Assembly: GCA_040752275.1 (NCBI GenBank)
Contig: JBFMFH010000081.1
Span: 1 to 16,531 of the forward strand
Direction: 5' to 3'
Length of the DNA stretch: 16,531 nt
DNA from: JBFMFH01 sp040752275
Lineage (GTDB): Bacteria; Acidobacteriota; Vicinamibacteria; Vicinamibacterales; JAKQTR01
Numbering within the stretch: the first letter of the stretch is position 1; each line of letters opens with the position of its first letter. Below the pieces are notes generated by a model. The model saw nothing but the letters and a program-made list of their open reading frames with translations, did no database searches and was not told the DNA's origin. Below are positions 1-7,960 of this stretch, piece by piece. The translations under genes and the position numbers were made by a program.

Positions 1-2492
1 TGGCCGTCAGGAGACGGCCCGAGCGTGCGCAGTACGCTCTTCACCAGAGTGCGCCGGCGCGACTTCTTCGGCGCCGCGAGCAACTCGACCGCCCGCTCGA
101 GCGTGACGGTGTGGACGTCGTCGCTCACCTCGAGCGAACGGAACTCGTCTCCGCGCTTCACATCCGGGCCGAAGCGACCACGACCCGCGCTGATGACCTC
201 GCGTGTGGCGGGATCGGCGCCGAGCTCCCGCGGCAGACTGAGCAGCTTCAACGCCTCGGCCAGCGTGATGTCGGCGTGGTTCGTCCCGGCGGGGATCGAC
301 GCGCGCCTGGGCGACGCCGTCTTCTTGCCCTTCTCCTTCCGCGGCGTGTCGCCGAGCTGAACGTAGTGCCCGAAACGGCCGTGTTGCACGGTCACAATCG
401 ACCCGGACGTCGGATCGACGCCGAGTTCGCGGGGACCGTCCGCCTTCGCCTGCAGGAGCGCGACGGCCCTCTCGACCGTCAGTTCCGCAGGCGGCAGGTC
501 CTCGGGCAAGGTGGCGGTATTGCCGGGGCCTCCCGAACCACGCTGGAGAAAGGGCCCGAACCGGCCGATGCGCACGCGAATCGAATCGCGTGCCTCCGGA
601 TCGACGCCGACCTCGACATCCGGGTAGTCGGACGACGCCTCCGCCGCCGCGACGACCGTCTCGAGTCCGGGATGACCGCCCTCGCCCTCGCGATAGAAGG
701 CACGGATGAACGACAGCCAGTCCCGCTCGCCGTTCGAGATCTGGTCGAGGTCCTCCTCCATCTCGGCGGTGAACCCGACGTCCACGTAGTCGGCGAAGTG
801 CTCGCGCAGCAGCTTGGTCACCGCAAACGCGGAGAAGGTCGGCACCAGCGCCTTGCCCTGCCGGAACATGTACCCGCGACGCTCGATCGTGGCAATGGTC
901 GGCGCATAGGTCGACGGCCGGCCGATCCCGGCCTGCTCGAGCTCCTTGATGAGGGCCGCTTCTGTGTAGCGCGCCGGTGGCTGCGTCTCGTGCCCCTTCG
1001 GATCGACCCGCGAGAGCGTCACCACCGCGCTCGAACCGGGACGTCCCACCTCGTCACCGGGTGTCATCGGCGGCAGCAGGGTCTCCTGGTCGGCCAGCTC
1101 GGCCTCCGGATCGTCGCTGCCCTCCACATACGCGCGGCGGAACCCGGCAAACTCGATGGCCTTGCCGCTCGCGCTGAAGACGGCCGCTTCGTTGTCCGGG
1201 CCCAGGCCGGTGATCTCGACGGTGGTCTTCAGAACGCGGGCGTCGGGCATCTGCGACGCCATCGTCCGTTTCCAGATGAGCTCGTAGACCCGCAGCTCGT
1301 CGAACGACAGCACGGACGTCAGGCGCTGAGGCGAGAGACGAAAGTCGGTCGGCCGGATTGCCTCGTGCGCCTCTTGGGCGTTCTTGACGCGGGTCTGGTA
1401 GCGGCGGGGTCCGGTGAAGTACTCGGGACCGAACATCTGCCGGATCACACGAGCCGCTTCCCCAAGCGCCTTCTCGCTGAGCGTGGTCGAATCGGTGCGG
1501 TGATACGTAATCAGGCCTTCGATCTCGCCATCGCCGATCTCCATCCCCTGAAACAGGCGCTGGGCGATCTGCATCGTCCGCTCGGTGGAGAAACCGAGTT
1601 TGCGGCTGGCTTCCTGTGTCAGGGTCGAGGTTGTAAACGGCGGTGCCGGCCGTTCGAGCCCGGGTCTTGCCTCCACGGCCGTTACGCGCCACGGCAGGTT
1701 GCCTGCCAGCACCTCTGCCAGCCGGCGCGCGCGCGTCTCGTCGAGGTGTCGCACGCGCCTGGCCATCAGCCGTCCGGTCGCCGGGTCGAAGTCCTTCCCC
1801 GCGGTCACCCGTTCGTCGCCCACCCGCACCAGCGTCGCCGTGAACTCGCGCCCGTTCGCCGCGAGCCTCGCCTCGAGGTCCCAGAAAGCCGCAGAACGGA
1901 ACGCTCTCCTGGCTTCTTCACGCTCGACCAGAAGCCGCACGGCGACACTCTGGACACGGCCGGCACTCAGGCCACTCTGGACCTTGCGCCACAGCACCGG
2001 CGACACGGTGTACCCATACAGCCGGTCCAGAATCCGCCGGCTCTCCTGAGCCCTGACCAGGTTCTCGTCCAGACCATGCACAGTGGCCAGGGCCTCCTTG
2101 ATCGCGTCCTCCGTGATCTCGTGAAACACGATGCGGCGGACCGGCACCTTCGGCTTGAGAATCTGTGTGAGGTGCCAGCTGATCGACTCGCCCTCGCGGT
2201 CCGGATCCGTCGCGAGCACAAGCTCCGAGGCCTCCTTCACGGCTGCCTTCAGCGCCTGGACCTGCCGCTTCTTGTCGGCCGGGATCACGTAGTAGGGCGT
2301 GAAATCCCCCTCCACGTCCACGGCCATCCTGCCCCACGGCTTGTCACGGATGCCCGATGGGACCTCCGACGCTTTCTCGGGCAGATCACGGACGTGGCCG
2401 AAACTGGCCTCGATCCTGTACGTATTGCCGAGGAAACGGGCCAGCGTCTTGGCCTTGGCGGGCGACTCGACAATCACCAACGGCTTCGCCAT
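1..2492 (-). CDS. topA: DNA topoisomerase I (3' end cut by window edge)
   Basis: Type IA topoisomerase: it relaxes negative supercoils in the cytoplasm by single-strand passage. The start is ATG at 2492 with AGGAG five bases upstream. About 830 residues are visible and the frame is open to the window edge, so the C-terminus is missing, probably only slightly given the usual length. The N-terminal Toprim domain shows VIVESPAKAK (residues 6-15) and the acidic motif TDPDREGE (95-102). The catalytic tyrosine lies in LITYHRTDS, at about Tyr330. The C-terminus carries three glycine-rich repeats with a GRFG core near residues 640, 705 and 775, then a Lys/Arg-rich tail. I see no cysteine in this region, so the zinc fingers of E. 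coli TopA are absent and the layout resembles the repeat-type (actinobacterial-like) enzymes. It lies 22 bases downstream of dprA on the same strand, a common operon pairing. Confidence 0.97.
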   Translation of the reverse strand, partial: MAKPLVIVESPAKAKTLARFLGNTYRIEASFGHVRDLPEKASEVPSGIRDKPWGRMAVDVEGDFTPYYVIPADKKRQVQALKAAVKEASELVLATDPDREGESISWHLTQILKPKVPVRRIVFHEITEDAIKEALATVHGLDENLVRAQESRRILDRLYGYTVSPVLWRKVQSGLSAGRVQSVAVRLLVEREEARRAFRSAAFWDLEARLAANGREFTATLVRVGDERVTAGKDFDPATGRLMARRVRHLDETRARRLAEVLAGNLPWRVTAVEARPGLERPAPPFTTSTLTQEASRKLGFSTERTMQIAQRLFQGMEIGDGEIEGLITYHRTDSTTLSEKALGEAARVIRQMFGPEYFTGPRRYQTRVKNAQEAHEAIRPTDFRLSPQRLTSVLSFDELRVYELIWKRTMASQMPDARVLKTTVEITGLGPDNEAAVFSASGKAIEFAGFRRAYVEGSDDPEAELADQETLLPPMTPGDEVGRPGSSAVVTLSRVDPKGHETQPPARYTEAALIKELEQAGIGRPSTYAPTIATIERRGYMFRQGKALVPTFSAFAVTKLLREHFADYVDVGFTAEMEEDLDQISNGERDWLSFIRAFYREGEGGHPGLETVVAAAEASSDYPDVEVGVDPEARDSIRVRIGRFGPFLQRGSGGPGNTATLPEDLPPAELTVERAVALLQAKADGPRELGVDPTSGSIVTVQHGRFGHYVQLGDTPRKEKGKKTASPRRASIPAGTNHADITLAEALKLLSLPRELGADPATREVISAGRGRFGPDVKRGDEFRSLEVSDDVHTVTLERAVELLAAPKKSRRRTLVKSVLRTLGPSPDG

Positions 2493-2514
2493 GCAACTCC
2501 TGCGGTTCCGCTCG

Positions 2515-3651
2515 CTACCTTAGCACGTTCGCCCGGGACCTCACGAACCGCCCGCCGCCCGCCCGGCTGATCCAGCCCGTCAACTCCAGTTCGGCGAGGT
2601 GCGCCAGCGTCCGCGCGGCGTCGAGCCCGCACGACAGGCAGAGCCCGCCCAGGTCGTACTGCTCCCCGGGCACCATCGCCGCCAGCACGGGGTCGTTCGG
2701 AGGCGCCTCGCCGGCGCCGGCGAGACCCGAGCCATCCAGCTGAAGCTCCTCGAGCACGTCCTGGACCGATTCGACGATGCGGGCCCCATCCCGCAGGAGA
2801 CCGTGAGCACCACGGTTGTGGCCGCCCAGCACGCCTCCGGGGACCGCCATGACCGCCCGGTTCTGTTCCAACGCGCAGCCGGCCGTAATGAGCGACCCGC
2901 TGCCAATCGCCGCCTCGACCACGACCACCGCCGAGGACAGGCCGGCGATGATGCGGTTCCTCCGAGGGAAATGCCAGCTTCGCGGCGGCGCGCCCGGCGG
3001 CAGCTCGCTCAGAACCGCACCAAGGGCGGCGATCTGCGCGGCCAGATCCGCGTGCTCCGGTGGGTAGATCACGTTGGGACCCGATCCCATCACCGCGAGG
3101 GTCGGTCCCTCCCCGCGCAACGCACCCCGGTGGGCGGCGGAGTCGATGCCTCGGGCGAGCCCGCTCACGACGACGACCCCGGCCCTCGCCAGGTCCCGGG
3201 CCAGTTCGAACGCCATGTCGAGGCCGTGTGGCGTGGCTGCCCTCGAACCCACGACGGCCACGGCCGGTGAAGCGGGATCGAGCGACCCGCAGACCCAGAG
3301 AACCGGCGGGGGATCCCCGATGATGGCCAAGGCGGGCGGATAGGCGGCGTCGGGCCGACCCACGGCGGCAATACCAAGCGTCCGCGCCTGCTCCAGGGCT
3401 GCGGCCGCTCTGATCCGAAGCGTAGCAGCCCGGTGTGTCACGTCCTTCGCGCTGAGGGCCGCCAGAGCCGCCTCCAGGTCGAGGAGCGCCTCGACAGGCG
3501 CCGGCACGGGCTCGCTCCCATCGTCCGACGTTCGCGCTCGCGAGCGGGGACGGCGGCGATGGGCATGGTCCATCCAGAGCAGCGACATGGCGACGAGGTC
3601 CAGCAGCTCGGGCAACGCGGAGACTCCGTCTCGGACATATGCGAAATCCAT
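2515..3651 (-). CDS. dprA: DNA-processing protein DprA (Smf)
   Basis: Binds incoming single-stranded DNA and loads RecA during natural transformation; also widespread in bacteria not known to be competent. The 378-residue reading has the DprA Rossmann core: VAVVGSRAATPHG (131-143), VVSGLARGIDSAAH (161-174), SELPPG (215-220), FPRRNRIIAGLS (228-239) and an SGSLIT stretch near 251. A winged-helix-like tail follows (about 315-378). I chose ATG at 3651, preceded by GGCAGGGG. The frame stays open to 3858, but that extension runs into the divergent TPR gene and looks unlike protein. The first 60 residues are weakly conserved in character and I cannot see the usual helix-hairpin-helix, so the true start could be further inside. 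First gene of a dprA-topA operon. Confidence 0.94.
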   Translation of the reverse strand: MDFAYVRDGVSALPELLDLVAMSLLWMDHAHRRRPRSRARTSDDGSEPVPAPVEALLDLEAALAALSAKDVTHRAATLRIRAAAALEQARTLGIAAVGRPDAAYPPALAIIGDPPPVLWVCGSLDPASPAVAVVGSRAATPHGLDMAFELARDLARAGVVVVSGLARGIDSAAHRGALRGEGPTLAVMGSGPNVIYPPEHADLAAQIAALGAVLSELPPGAPPRSWHFPRRNRIIAGLSSAVVVVEAAIGSGSLITAGCALEQNRAVMAVPGGVLGGHNRGAHGLLRDGARIVESVQDVLEELQLDGSGLAGAGEAPPNDPVLAAMVPGEQYDLGGLCLSCGLDAARTLAHLAELELTGWISRAGGGRFVRSRANVLR

Positions 3652-3660
3652 ACCCCTGCC

Positions 3661-3689
3661 TTGCGGGGGGCGGGATGCGGGGGTATAGT
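3661..3689 (+). promoter_or_regulatory. Candidate sigma-70 promoter of the TPR-lipoprotein operon
   Basis: TTGCGG (3661-3666) is followed after exactly 17 bases by TATAGT (3684-3689), close to the -35/-10 consensus. Transcription would start near 3696, about 50 bases before the ATG at 3746. The element lies in the gap between the divergent dprA and TPR genes; its -35 is only about 10 bases from the dprA start, so initiation in the two directions may interfere. Confidence 0.6.
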
Positions 3690-3745
3690 GGAAGGAACGG
3701 CCCAGCCTGCCCTGAGTTGCGTCGAGAATCAAGCCGAAGGTGTCC

Positions 3746-4108
3746 ATGAGCGCGTTGAAGAAGACGGCAGCTCTCGCACTTCTGGTGCTGGCAGTTTCTG
3801 CCATGCCAGCCGCTGCCGAGGACCGCATAGGTGCACGGGAACAAAACGAGTTCGGCATCCGTGTGGCGCAGCAGGGGCTGTGGCGCGAGGCGATCTTCCG
3901 GTGGGAACGGGCGGTCGAACTGGATCCGACCTACGCCGCCGCGTTCAACAACCTGGCGATTGCCTATGAGACCCAGGGCGATTTCGAACGTGCCAAGAGG
4001 GCCTACGAGCGGGCCGTCGAACTCGACCCACGCAACGTCTACATCAAGCAGAACTTCGACCTCTTCAAGGAAATCAACGACCGTGCGAGCCGACAGGATC
4101 CTCGCTAG
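3746..4108 (+). CDS. Small secreted TPR-repeat protein
   Basis: 120 residues. The N-terminus (about 1-24) is a signal peptide: a KK pair, a hydrophobic Ala/Leu run, then MPAAA before the acidic mature start. The mature part holds two tetratricopeptide repeats, roughly residues 34-63 and 64-97, each ending in a RAVELDP motif. TPRs are protein-protein scaffolds, so an adaptor in the periplasm or at the outer membrane is likely; the partner is unknown. I preferred ATG at 3746 to GTG at 3740 because the ribosome site GAAGG (3736-3740) overlaps the GTG and is well spaced from the ATG. Its end overlaps the next gene by 26 bases, so the two are probably translated together. Confidence 0.88.
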   Translation: MSALKKTAALALLVLAVSAMPAAAEDRIGAREQNEFGIRVAQQGLWREAIFRWERAVELDPTYAAAFNNLAIAYETQGDFERAKRAYERAVELDPRNVYIKQNFDLFKEINDRASRQDPR

Positions 4109-4856
4109 CGCCGTTCTCGTGGGGGCCCTTGCCGCGAGCGCGTGCACCTCGTTCTTCGAGGTGTCGATCGAGACGCCCATCAGGCCGAAGCTGGACGTCT
4201 CGGCGTTCTCTCGCGTGTTCGTGGCCGGCTTCGTCGCCGCGGGCACCGAGGATGTCGACGCCAACCTCGAGACCGTTCGTCTGCTCCGCAGCCAATTGCG
4301 CGCCAAGGGCCTTCTGCGGGTCATCGACGCGGATGTCCTGCCCCTCACCGAGGTGGCCGCCGAGCAGCGCAAGGGCGAGACCCCGCCAGACGGAACGCCT
4401 CCACCGGCCGACCTGCCGGAGCAGATCACGACCGAGCAGGACCTCGAGCTCTACGAGCCGGTCTTCGCCAACACGGACTACTGGAAGAAGGTCGGCGAGG
4501 AGTTCCAGGGCCCGCTGATCGTCACGGGCACGGTGATGTTCACGCCCCATTCGCGGTCGGGCTACGTTCAGCGCGAGCAGGAAGTGTACGACTCCTTTGG
4601 CCGGCGACGCGTACAGCCCGTCCGTACTTACATGGAGCGGCAGGGGTTCATCCTGAGGCCGAAGTTCGTCTTCATCGACGGCCGGACCGGCGCCACGCTC
4701 TACACCGAAACGTTCCGTGAGGAGGTCCTGTACAGCGCCCAGCAGACGACGCCTGCCCTCTCGTCGTATTTCGAGCTGATGGACCGCCTGATCCCGGCTT
4801 TCCTGACGACGCTGAGCAGCCAGAAGATCAAAGGATCGCGGGTGCTACTCAAGTAG
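4083..4856 (+). CDS. Putative lipoprotein of unknown function
   Basis: 257 residues from a GTG start at 4083, with AAGGAA (4067-4072) ten bases upstream. The N-terminus is basic then hydrophobic and ends in LAASAC, a relaxed lipobox with Cys21 as the lipidation site, so it should be a membrane-anchored lipoprotein. The region after about residue 30 (FSRVFVAGFV, then an E-x-x-R-x-L-R helix and a strand ending near VIDAD) loosely recalls the small alpha/beta fold of CsgG/GNA1162-like lipoproteins; that is a weak inference. Residues about 100-125 are Pro/Glu-rich, probably a linker. It overlaps the TPR gene by 26 bases, implying a joint function. The GTG start is likely but not certain, because the frame is open further upstream inside the TPR gene. 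Confidence 0.82.
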   Translation: MRADRILASAVLVGALAASACTSFFEVSIETPIRPKLDVSAFSRVFVAGFVAAGTEDVDANLETVRLLRSQLRAKGLLRVIDADVLPLTEVAAEQRKGETPPDGTPPPADLPEQITTEQDLELYEPVFANTDYWKKVGEEFQGPLIVTGTVMFTPHSRSGYVQREQEVYDSFGRRRVQPVRTYMERQGFILRPKFVFIDGRTGATLYTETFREEVLYSAQQTTPALSSYFELMDRLIPAFLTTLSSQKIKGSRVLLK

Positions 4857-4875
4857 GCCGGGTCCCGGACCTGGC
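4857..4875 (+). terminator. Hairpin directly after the lipoprotein stop codon
   Basis: GCCGGGT and ACCTGGC pair as a 7-bp stem (one G-T pair) around a 5-base loop, beginning at the base after the stop. There is no U-run, so it is at best a weak or Rho-assisted terminator separating this operon from rplU. Confidence 0.3.
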
Positions 4876-4909
4876 GGACGCGCTGAGTTAGCCTCCGGTG
4901 CCCTGTTTC

Positions 4910-4918
4910 TGTTAGGAT
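4910..4918 (+). promoter_or_regulatory. Candidate extended -10 promoter of rplU-rpmA
   Basis: TGTTAGGAT is a TGn-extended -10 element; no good -35 lies 17 bases upstream. Transcription would begin around 4925, which is where the leader stem-loop at 4924-4974 starts. Confidence 0.45.
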
Positions 4919-4923
4919 AGGAA

Positions 4924-4974
4924 GTTCCGCCACCCGGCGAACGCCCTGCGAAGGGGCGTGCCTGCGGCGGGAAC
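4924..4974 (+). promoter_or_regulatory. Nested stem-loop in the rplU leader
   Basis: An outer stem pairs GTTC (4924-4927) with GAAC (4971-4974) and CGCC (4928-4931) with GGCG (4966-4969), with one bulged G at 4970. Inside it, CGCCC (4942-4946) pairs with GGGCG (4954-4958). The structure ends six bases before the AGGAG site of rplU. L21 leaders that bind their own protein are known in other phyla; whether this is one is inference. Confidence 0.4.
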
Positions 4975-4992
4975 TGCCACAGGAGTTGACTC

Positions 4993-5307
4993 GTGTACGC
5001 GATTGTTCAGAACGGCGGACATCAGCTGAAGGTCGAGCCTGGCGCCGTGGTCCTGGTCGACCGGATGGGAACGGACAAGGGTGGCGAGGTCACGTTCGAC
5101 CAGGTGCTGCTCGTGGCGAGGGACGGCGGCGACGTCACGGCCGGCGCGCCATTCGTGGCCGGGGCGAAGGTGGTGGGTGTCGTCGAGGATCACGTGCGTG
5201 GTCCAAAGATCCGCGTCTTCAAGAGCAAGCGGCGCAAGCAGGAGCGCCGGACGCACGGGTTCCGCCACGACCAGACGAGGGTCAGAATTGTGGGGATCGA
5301 GATCTAG
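4993..5307 (+). CDS. rplU: 50S ribosomal protein L21
   Basis: 104 residues, the usual length. L21 binds 23S rRNA in the large subunit. It opens with YAIVQNGGHQLKVEPG, the family's N-terminal signature, and ends with the basic RNA-binding part KSKRRKQERRTHGFRHDQTR followed by VRIVGIEI. The start is GTG at 4993 with AGGAG at 4981-4985. It is followed by rpmA after 100 bases, the widely conserved rplU-rpmA pairing. A structured leader precedes it. Confidence 0.97.
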   Translation: MYAIVQNGGHQLKVEPGAVVLVDRMGTDKGGEVTFDQVLLVARDGGDVTAGAPFVAGAKVVGVVEDHVRGPKIRVFKSKRRKQERRTHGFRHDQTRVRIVGIEI

Positions 5308-5320
5308 CCAGGCGCCGGGC

Positions 5321-5373
5321 GACTGGCGTCGGGCGGCAGTCAGGCATCTGGGGACGGGCGTCTGACGCCAGTC
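5321..5373. repeat. Inverted repeat between rplU and rpmA
   Basis: GACTGGCGTC (5321-5330) and GACGCCAGTC (5364-5373) are perfect 10-bp inverted copies separated by 33 bases. In mRNA they could form a hairpin between the two ribosomal genes and alter the L21:L27 ratio. There is no U-run, so a strong terminator is unlikely. Confidence 0.5.
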
Positions 5374-5397
5374 AGGGGTCGGGCGTCAGGCAACAGG
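5370..5397. repeat. Degenerate heptamer repeat upstream of rpmA
   Basis: Four consecutive 7-base units: AGTCAGG, GGTCGGG, CGTCAGG, CAACAGG. A further AGTCAGG lies at 5338-5344. These are the reverse complement of the CTCCTGA family at 9201-9235. Confidence 0.5.
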
Positions 5398-5407
5398 GAA
5401 TTCGGTC

Positions 5408-5674
5408 ATGGCACACAAAAAGGGACAGGGCAGTTCCAGGAACGGGCGCGACAGCAATTCGCAGCGCCTCGGCGTCAAGCGGTTCGACGGCAACATCGTC
5501 ACGGGCGGATCCATCCTCGTACGGCAGCGCGGCCGGCGGTTCAAGCCGGGCGCCAATGTGGGGCTTGGCAAGGATGACACGCTGTTTGCCAAGGTCCCGG
5601 GCGTGGTGAAGTTCGAGGATCACGGCCGGAGCGGCCGGTACATCAGCATCCAGCCGATGGTCCAGGACAACTGA
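5408..5674 (+). CDS. rpmA: 50S ribosomal protein L27
   Basis: 88 residues, the normal size. L27's N-terminal tail reaches the peptidyl-transferase centre. The protein begins MAHKKGQGSSRNGRDS directly, so there is no cleavable N-terminal extension of the kind processed in Firmicutes. The conserved stretch QRLGVKRFDG and GGSILVRQRG follow. The ATG at 5408 has only a modest ribosome site (AGGGA, about nine bases upstream). Downstream, where obgE is often found, there is instead a peptidase gene 36 bases away that may be co-transcribed. Confidence 0.98.
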   Translation: MAHKKGQGSSRNGRDSNSQRLGVKRFDGNIVTGGSILVRQRGRRFKPGANVGLGKDDTLFAKVPGVVKFEDHGRSGRYISIQPMVQDN

Positions 5675-5710
5675 CCTCCCGATTCGATCCAGCCGCCTCG
5701 GAGTCCAGCC

Positions 5711-7888
5711 ATGTTCAAGCGTCTTTCTCTCGCTGCCGCGGCCTCCTGCCTGGTGGCCGGTGCGGTCGTCATGGCCGACGAGGGCATGTGGCGCCTCGAC
5801 CAGCTGCCGCTCGCGCAGATTGAACAGAAGTACGGCGTGAAGCTGACGCCGGCCGACATCGCCCGCGTGCAAGGTGCCGTGGTGCGGATCTCGACGGGAG
5901 GAACCGGGACCTTCGCCTCTGCGAACGGTCTGATCCTGACGAACCACCACGTGGCGCTCGACTGTATCCGGACCTCGACGCTGGCCGAGCAGGGACAGGG
6001 CAAGGCGGAGAACCTCATCGAGGAAGGCTTCACCGCCGGCTCGCAGGCGGCCGAGCTGCCGTGCAAGCGCTTCCGGGCCCAAGTCGAGGTGAGTTCGCGC
6101 GACGTCACGTCCGAGGTCAACGCCGGCGTCAAGCTGGGGATGGACGCCACCGCGATCCAGCGCGCCCGCATGACCGCCCGATCGGATCTCGAGCGGACAT
6201 GCCAGCAGGAGAAGGGTGACGACTTCTCGTGCGCGGTCGTCGACTTCAACAGTGGCGCCCGATCTCTCCTGATTGTCTACGAGGACTACAAGGACATCCG
6301 CCTGGTCTACGCACCGGAAAAGCAGCTCGGCTACTTCGGCGGCGACGAGATGAACTTCCGCTTTCCACGTTACGTCTCGGACATTTCCATTCTGCGCGCC
6401 TACGAGGGCCGGGACGGCCGCCACACCGACTACGATGCCGCGAACGTGCCTGTGAAACCGGAGCACTACCTGCCGGTCACCATGGCGGGCGTGAAGGAAG
6501 GCGATTTCACGTTCGTCGCGGGGAACCCGGGCGCCACGAACCGCTACCGGATGAGCTTCTCGGCTGCCTACAACGTGGCGAAGGGTATACCCGATCAGAT
6601 TCGCAACGCGGAAGCCCAACTGACGCTGCTGCGGAAGTACGGCGCGGCGATGCCGGACTACCAGACGATCCTGCAGAGCCAGATCTTCGGGGTCGCCAAC
6701 AGCCTGAAGTACAGCCAGGACCTGCTCGCGGCGCTGAAGGCCTCCGACGTCGTCGCCGAGCGCCAGATGCGTGAAGCGGAGTTCAAGGCCTGGGTGAAGG
6801 CGGATCCGCTGCGCCGGGAGTTCGCCGGCGTGCTGGACGCCCAGCGTGCGGTGTATGCCAATGACGTCGAGGCCAACAGCGATCTCGACAGCGCGCTCAA
6901 TTGGATCCAGCAGTCGAGTGCGGTGGCCTACGCCGCCAACTTGTACGAGTTCGCTCTCGAGCGGGCCAAGCCCTCGGACCGTGACCGCGAACCGCAGTTC
7001 CAGGAGCGGAACTGGCCGGACGTGCGCGAATCGCTCACGAGCGACGACCCGGTCATCGCCGACCTGGACGCGGACCTGCTGGCCATGGGCCTCGAGCGCG
7101 CGCTGGCGCTCGCCGGCGACCAGAAGATACCCGCCGTCGTCAAGCTCACCCAACGCATCGGCGCAGGGGCCACGCCTGCCTCGATGGCGAAGGCACTGGT
7201 GGCGGGCACGTCAGTGCTCGCTGCCGACGCGCGCAAGAAGTTCGTGGACGCGTCGGTCGCCGATTTCGACGCTTCGACGGATCCCGCCGTCGACTTCGCC
7301 CGTGATCTGCTGCCCACCCTGAAGGACCAGCGGGCGCGGATCCGGGTGCTGAACGAGAAGCTCTTCATGAACCGCGCGGCATTCGCGCGAGGCTTGGTCG
7401 CCTGGAAGGGCGCCGGGCTCTACCCGGACGCCAACTTCACCCTGAGAGCGACCTTCGGACGGGCGGCCGGGTACACGGATGCCAGGGGCCGGGCCATCCC
7501 CTTCTCGACACACTTCGGCGACCTCTTCACGCTGGCGGCTTCTCGAGGGAACACCGGCGAGTTCGCACTGCCGGTCAAGCTGCAGTCGTGGCGACAGAAG
7601 ATCGGCGACGCCGACTTCACCGCCAAGTACGCCCAGTTGCCCGTGAACTTCGTCTCGACCAACGACATCACCGGCGGGAACTCCGGCAGCGCGACGCTGA
7701 ACCGCCGGCTCGAGATCGTCGGCCTCATCTTCGACGGCAACGAAGAGGCCATGGCGGGAGACTGGGTCTACAGTGAGAAGGCGGGCCGGGCGTTGAGCAC
7801 GGACATCCGCTTCGCGCTCACTGTCGCGCGCGACGTCCACAGCGCCGGCTGGATCGTCGACGAGCTGCTGAATCCGGCCGTGCGGTAA
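5711..7888 (+). CDS. S46-family dipeptidyl-peptidase (DPP7-like), secreted
   Basis: 725 residues, typical of family S46: serine exopeptidases that remove dipeptides from the N-termini of peptides in the periplasm. Residues 1-22 form a signal peptide. The chymotrypsin-like halves flank a helical insertion, and the catalytic signatures are visible: LILTNHHVALD with His79/His80, FGGDEMNFRFPR with Asp212, and TGGNSGSATL with Ser658. In DPP7 and DPP11 the residue 18 positions after the serine sets P1 preference (Gly in DPP7, Arg in DPP11). Here it is Gly676 in FDGN, which suggests preference for hydrophobic rather than acidic P1 residues. The ATG at 5711 has GGAG upstream. A terminator-like hairpin lies 46 bases after the stop, between it and the convergent methyltransferase gene. 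Confidence 0.93.
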   Translation: MFKRLSLAAAASCLVAGAVVMADEGMWRLDQLPLAQIEQKYGVKLTPADIARVQGAVVRISTGGTGTFASANGLILTNHHVALDCIRTSTLAEQGQGKAENLIEEGFTAGSQAAELPCKRFRAQVEVSSRDVTSEVNAGVKLGMDATAIQRARMTARSDLERTCQQEKGDDFSCAVVDFNSGARSLLIVYEDYKDIRLVYAPEKQLGYFGGDEMNFRFPRYVSDISILRAYEGRDGRHTDYDAANVPVKPEHYLPVTMAGVKEGDFTFVAGNPGATNRYRMSFSAAYNVAKGIPDQIRNAEAQLTLLRKYGAAMPDYQTILQSQIFGVANSLKYSQDLLAALKASDVVAERQMREAEFKAWVKADPLRREFAGVLDAQRAVYANDVEANSDLDSALNWIQQSSAVAYAANLYEFALERAKPSDRDREPQFQERNWPDVRESLTSDDPVIADLDADLLAMGLERALALAGDQKIPAVVKLTQRIGAGATPASMAKALVAGTSVLAADARKKFVDASVADFDASTDPAVDFARDLLPTLKDQRARIRVLNEKLFMNRAAFARGLVAWKGAGLYPDANFTLRATFGRAAGYTDARGRAIPFSTHFGDLFTLAASRGNTGEFALPVKLQSWRQKIGDADFTAKYAQLPVNFVSTNDITGGNSGSATLNRRLEIVGLIFDGNEEAMAGDWVYSEKAGRALSTDIRFALTVARDVHSAGWIVDELLNPAVR

Positions 7889-7933
7889 GACGGGTTCAGC
7901 TTGCCGCAGGGCACCCCAGACTGTCGCAGGCCC

Positions 7934-7956
7934 AGCCCCTCAGGCCCGGGGCTTTC
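7934..7956. terminator. Candidate bidirectional terminator between S46 and methyltransferase genes
   Basis: AGCCCC (7934-7939) pairs with GGGGCT (7948-7953) around an 8-base loop, followed by TTCC on the plus strand. Its position between two convergent stop codons (7888 and 7961) supports termination of both genes, though the T-tail is short. Confidence 0.5.
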
Positions 7957-7960
7957 CTGG

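Noticed and set aside
111..2570. An 819-codon open frame on the plus strand opposite topA
   Set aside because: It is antisense to topA, whose motifs are unmistakable; its translation is Arg/Leu/His-rich and motif-free, a usual result of GC-rich codon bias.
2474..4429. A 651-codon open frame on the minus strand across dprA and the TPR-lipoprotein genes
   Set aside because: It overlaps several well-supported genes in other frames, and its translation is low-complexity with no recognisable domain.
5372..7153. A 593-codon open frame opposite rpmA and the S46 gene
   Set aside because: It is antisense to two clear genes and its composition is a mirror of theirs.
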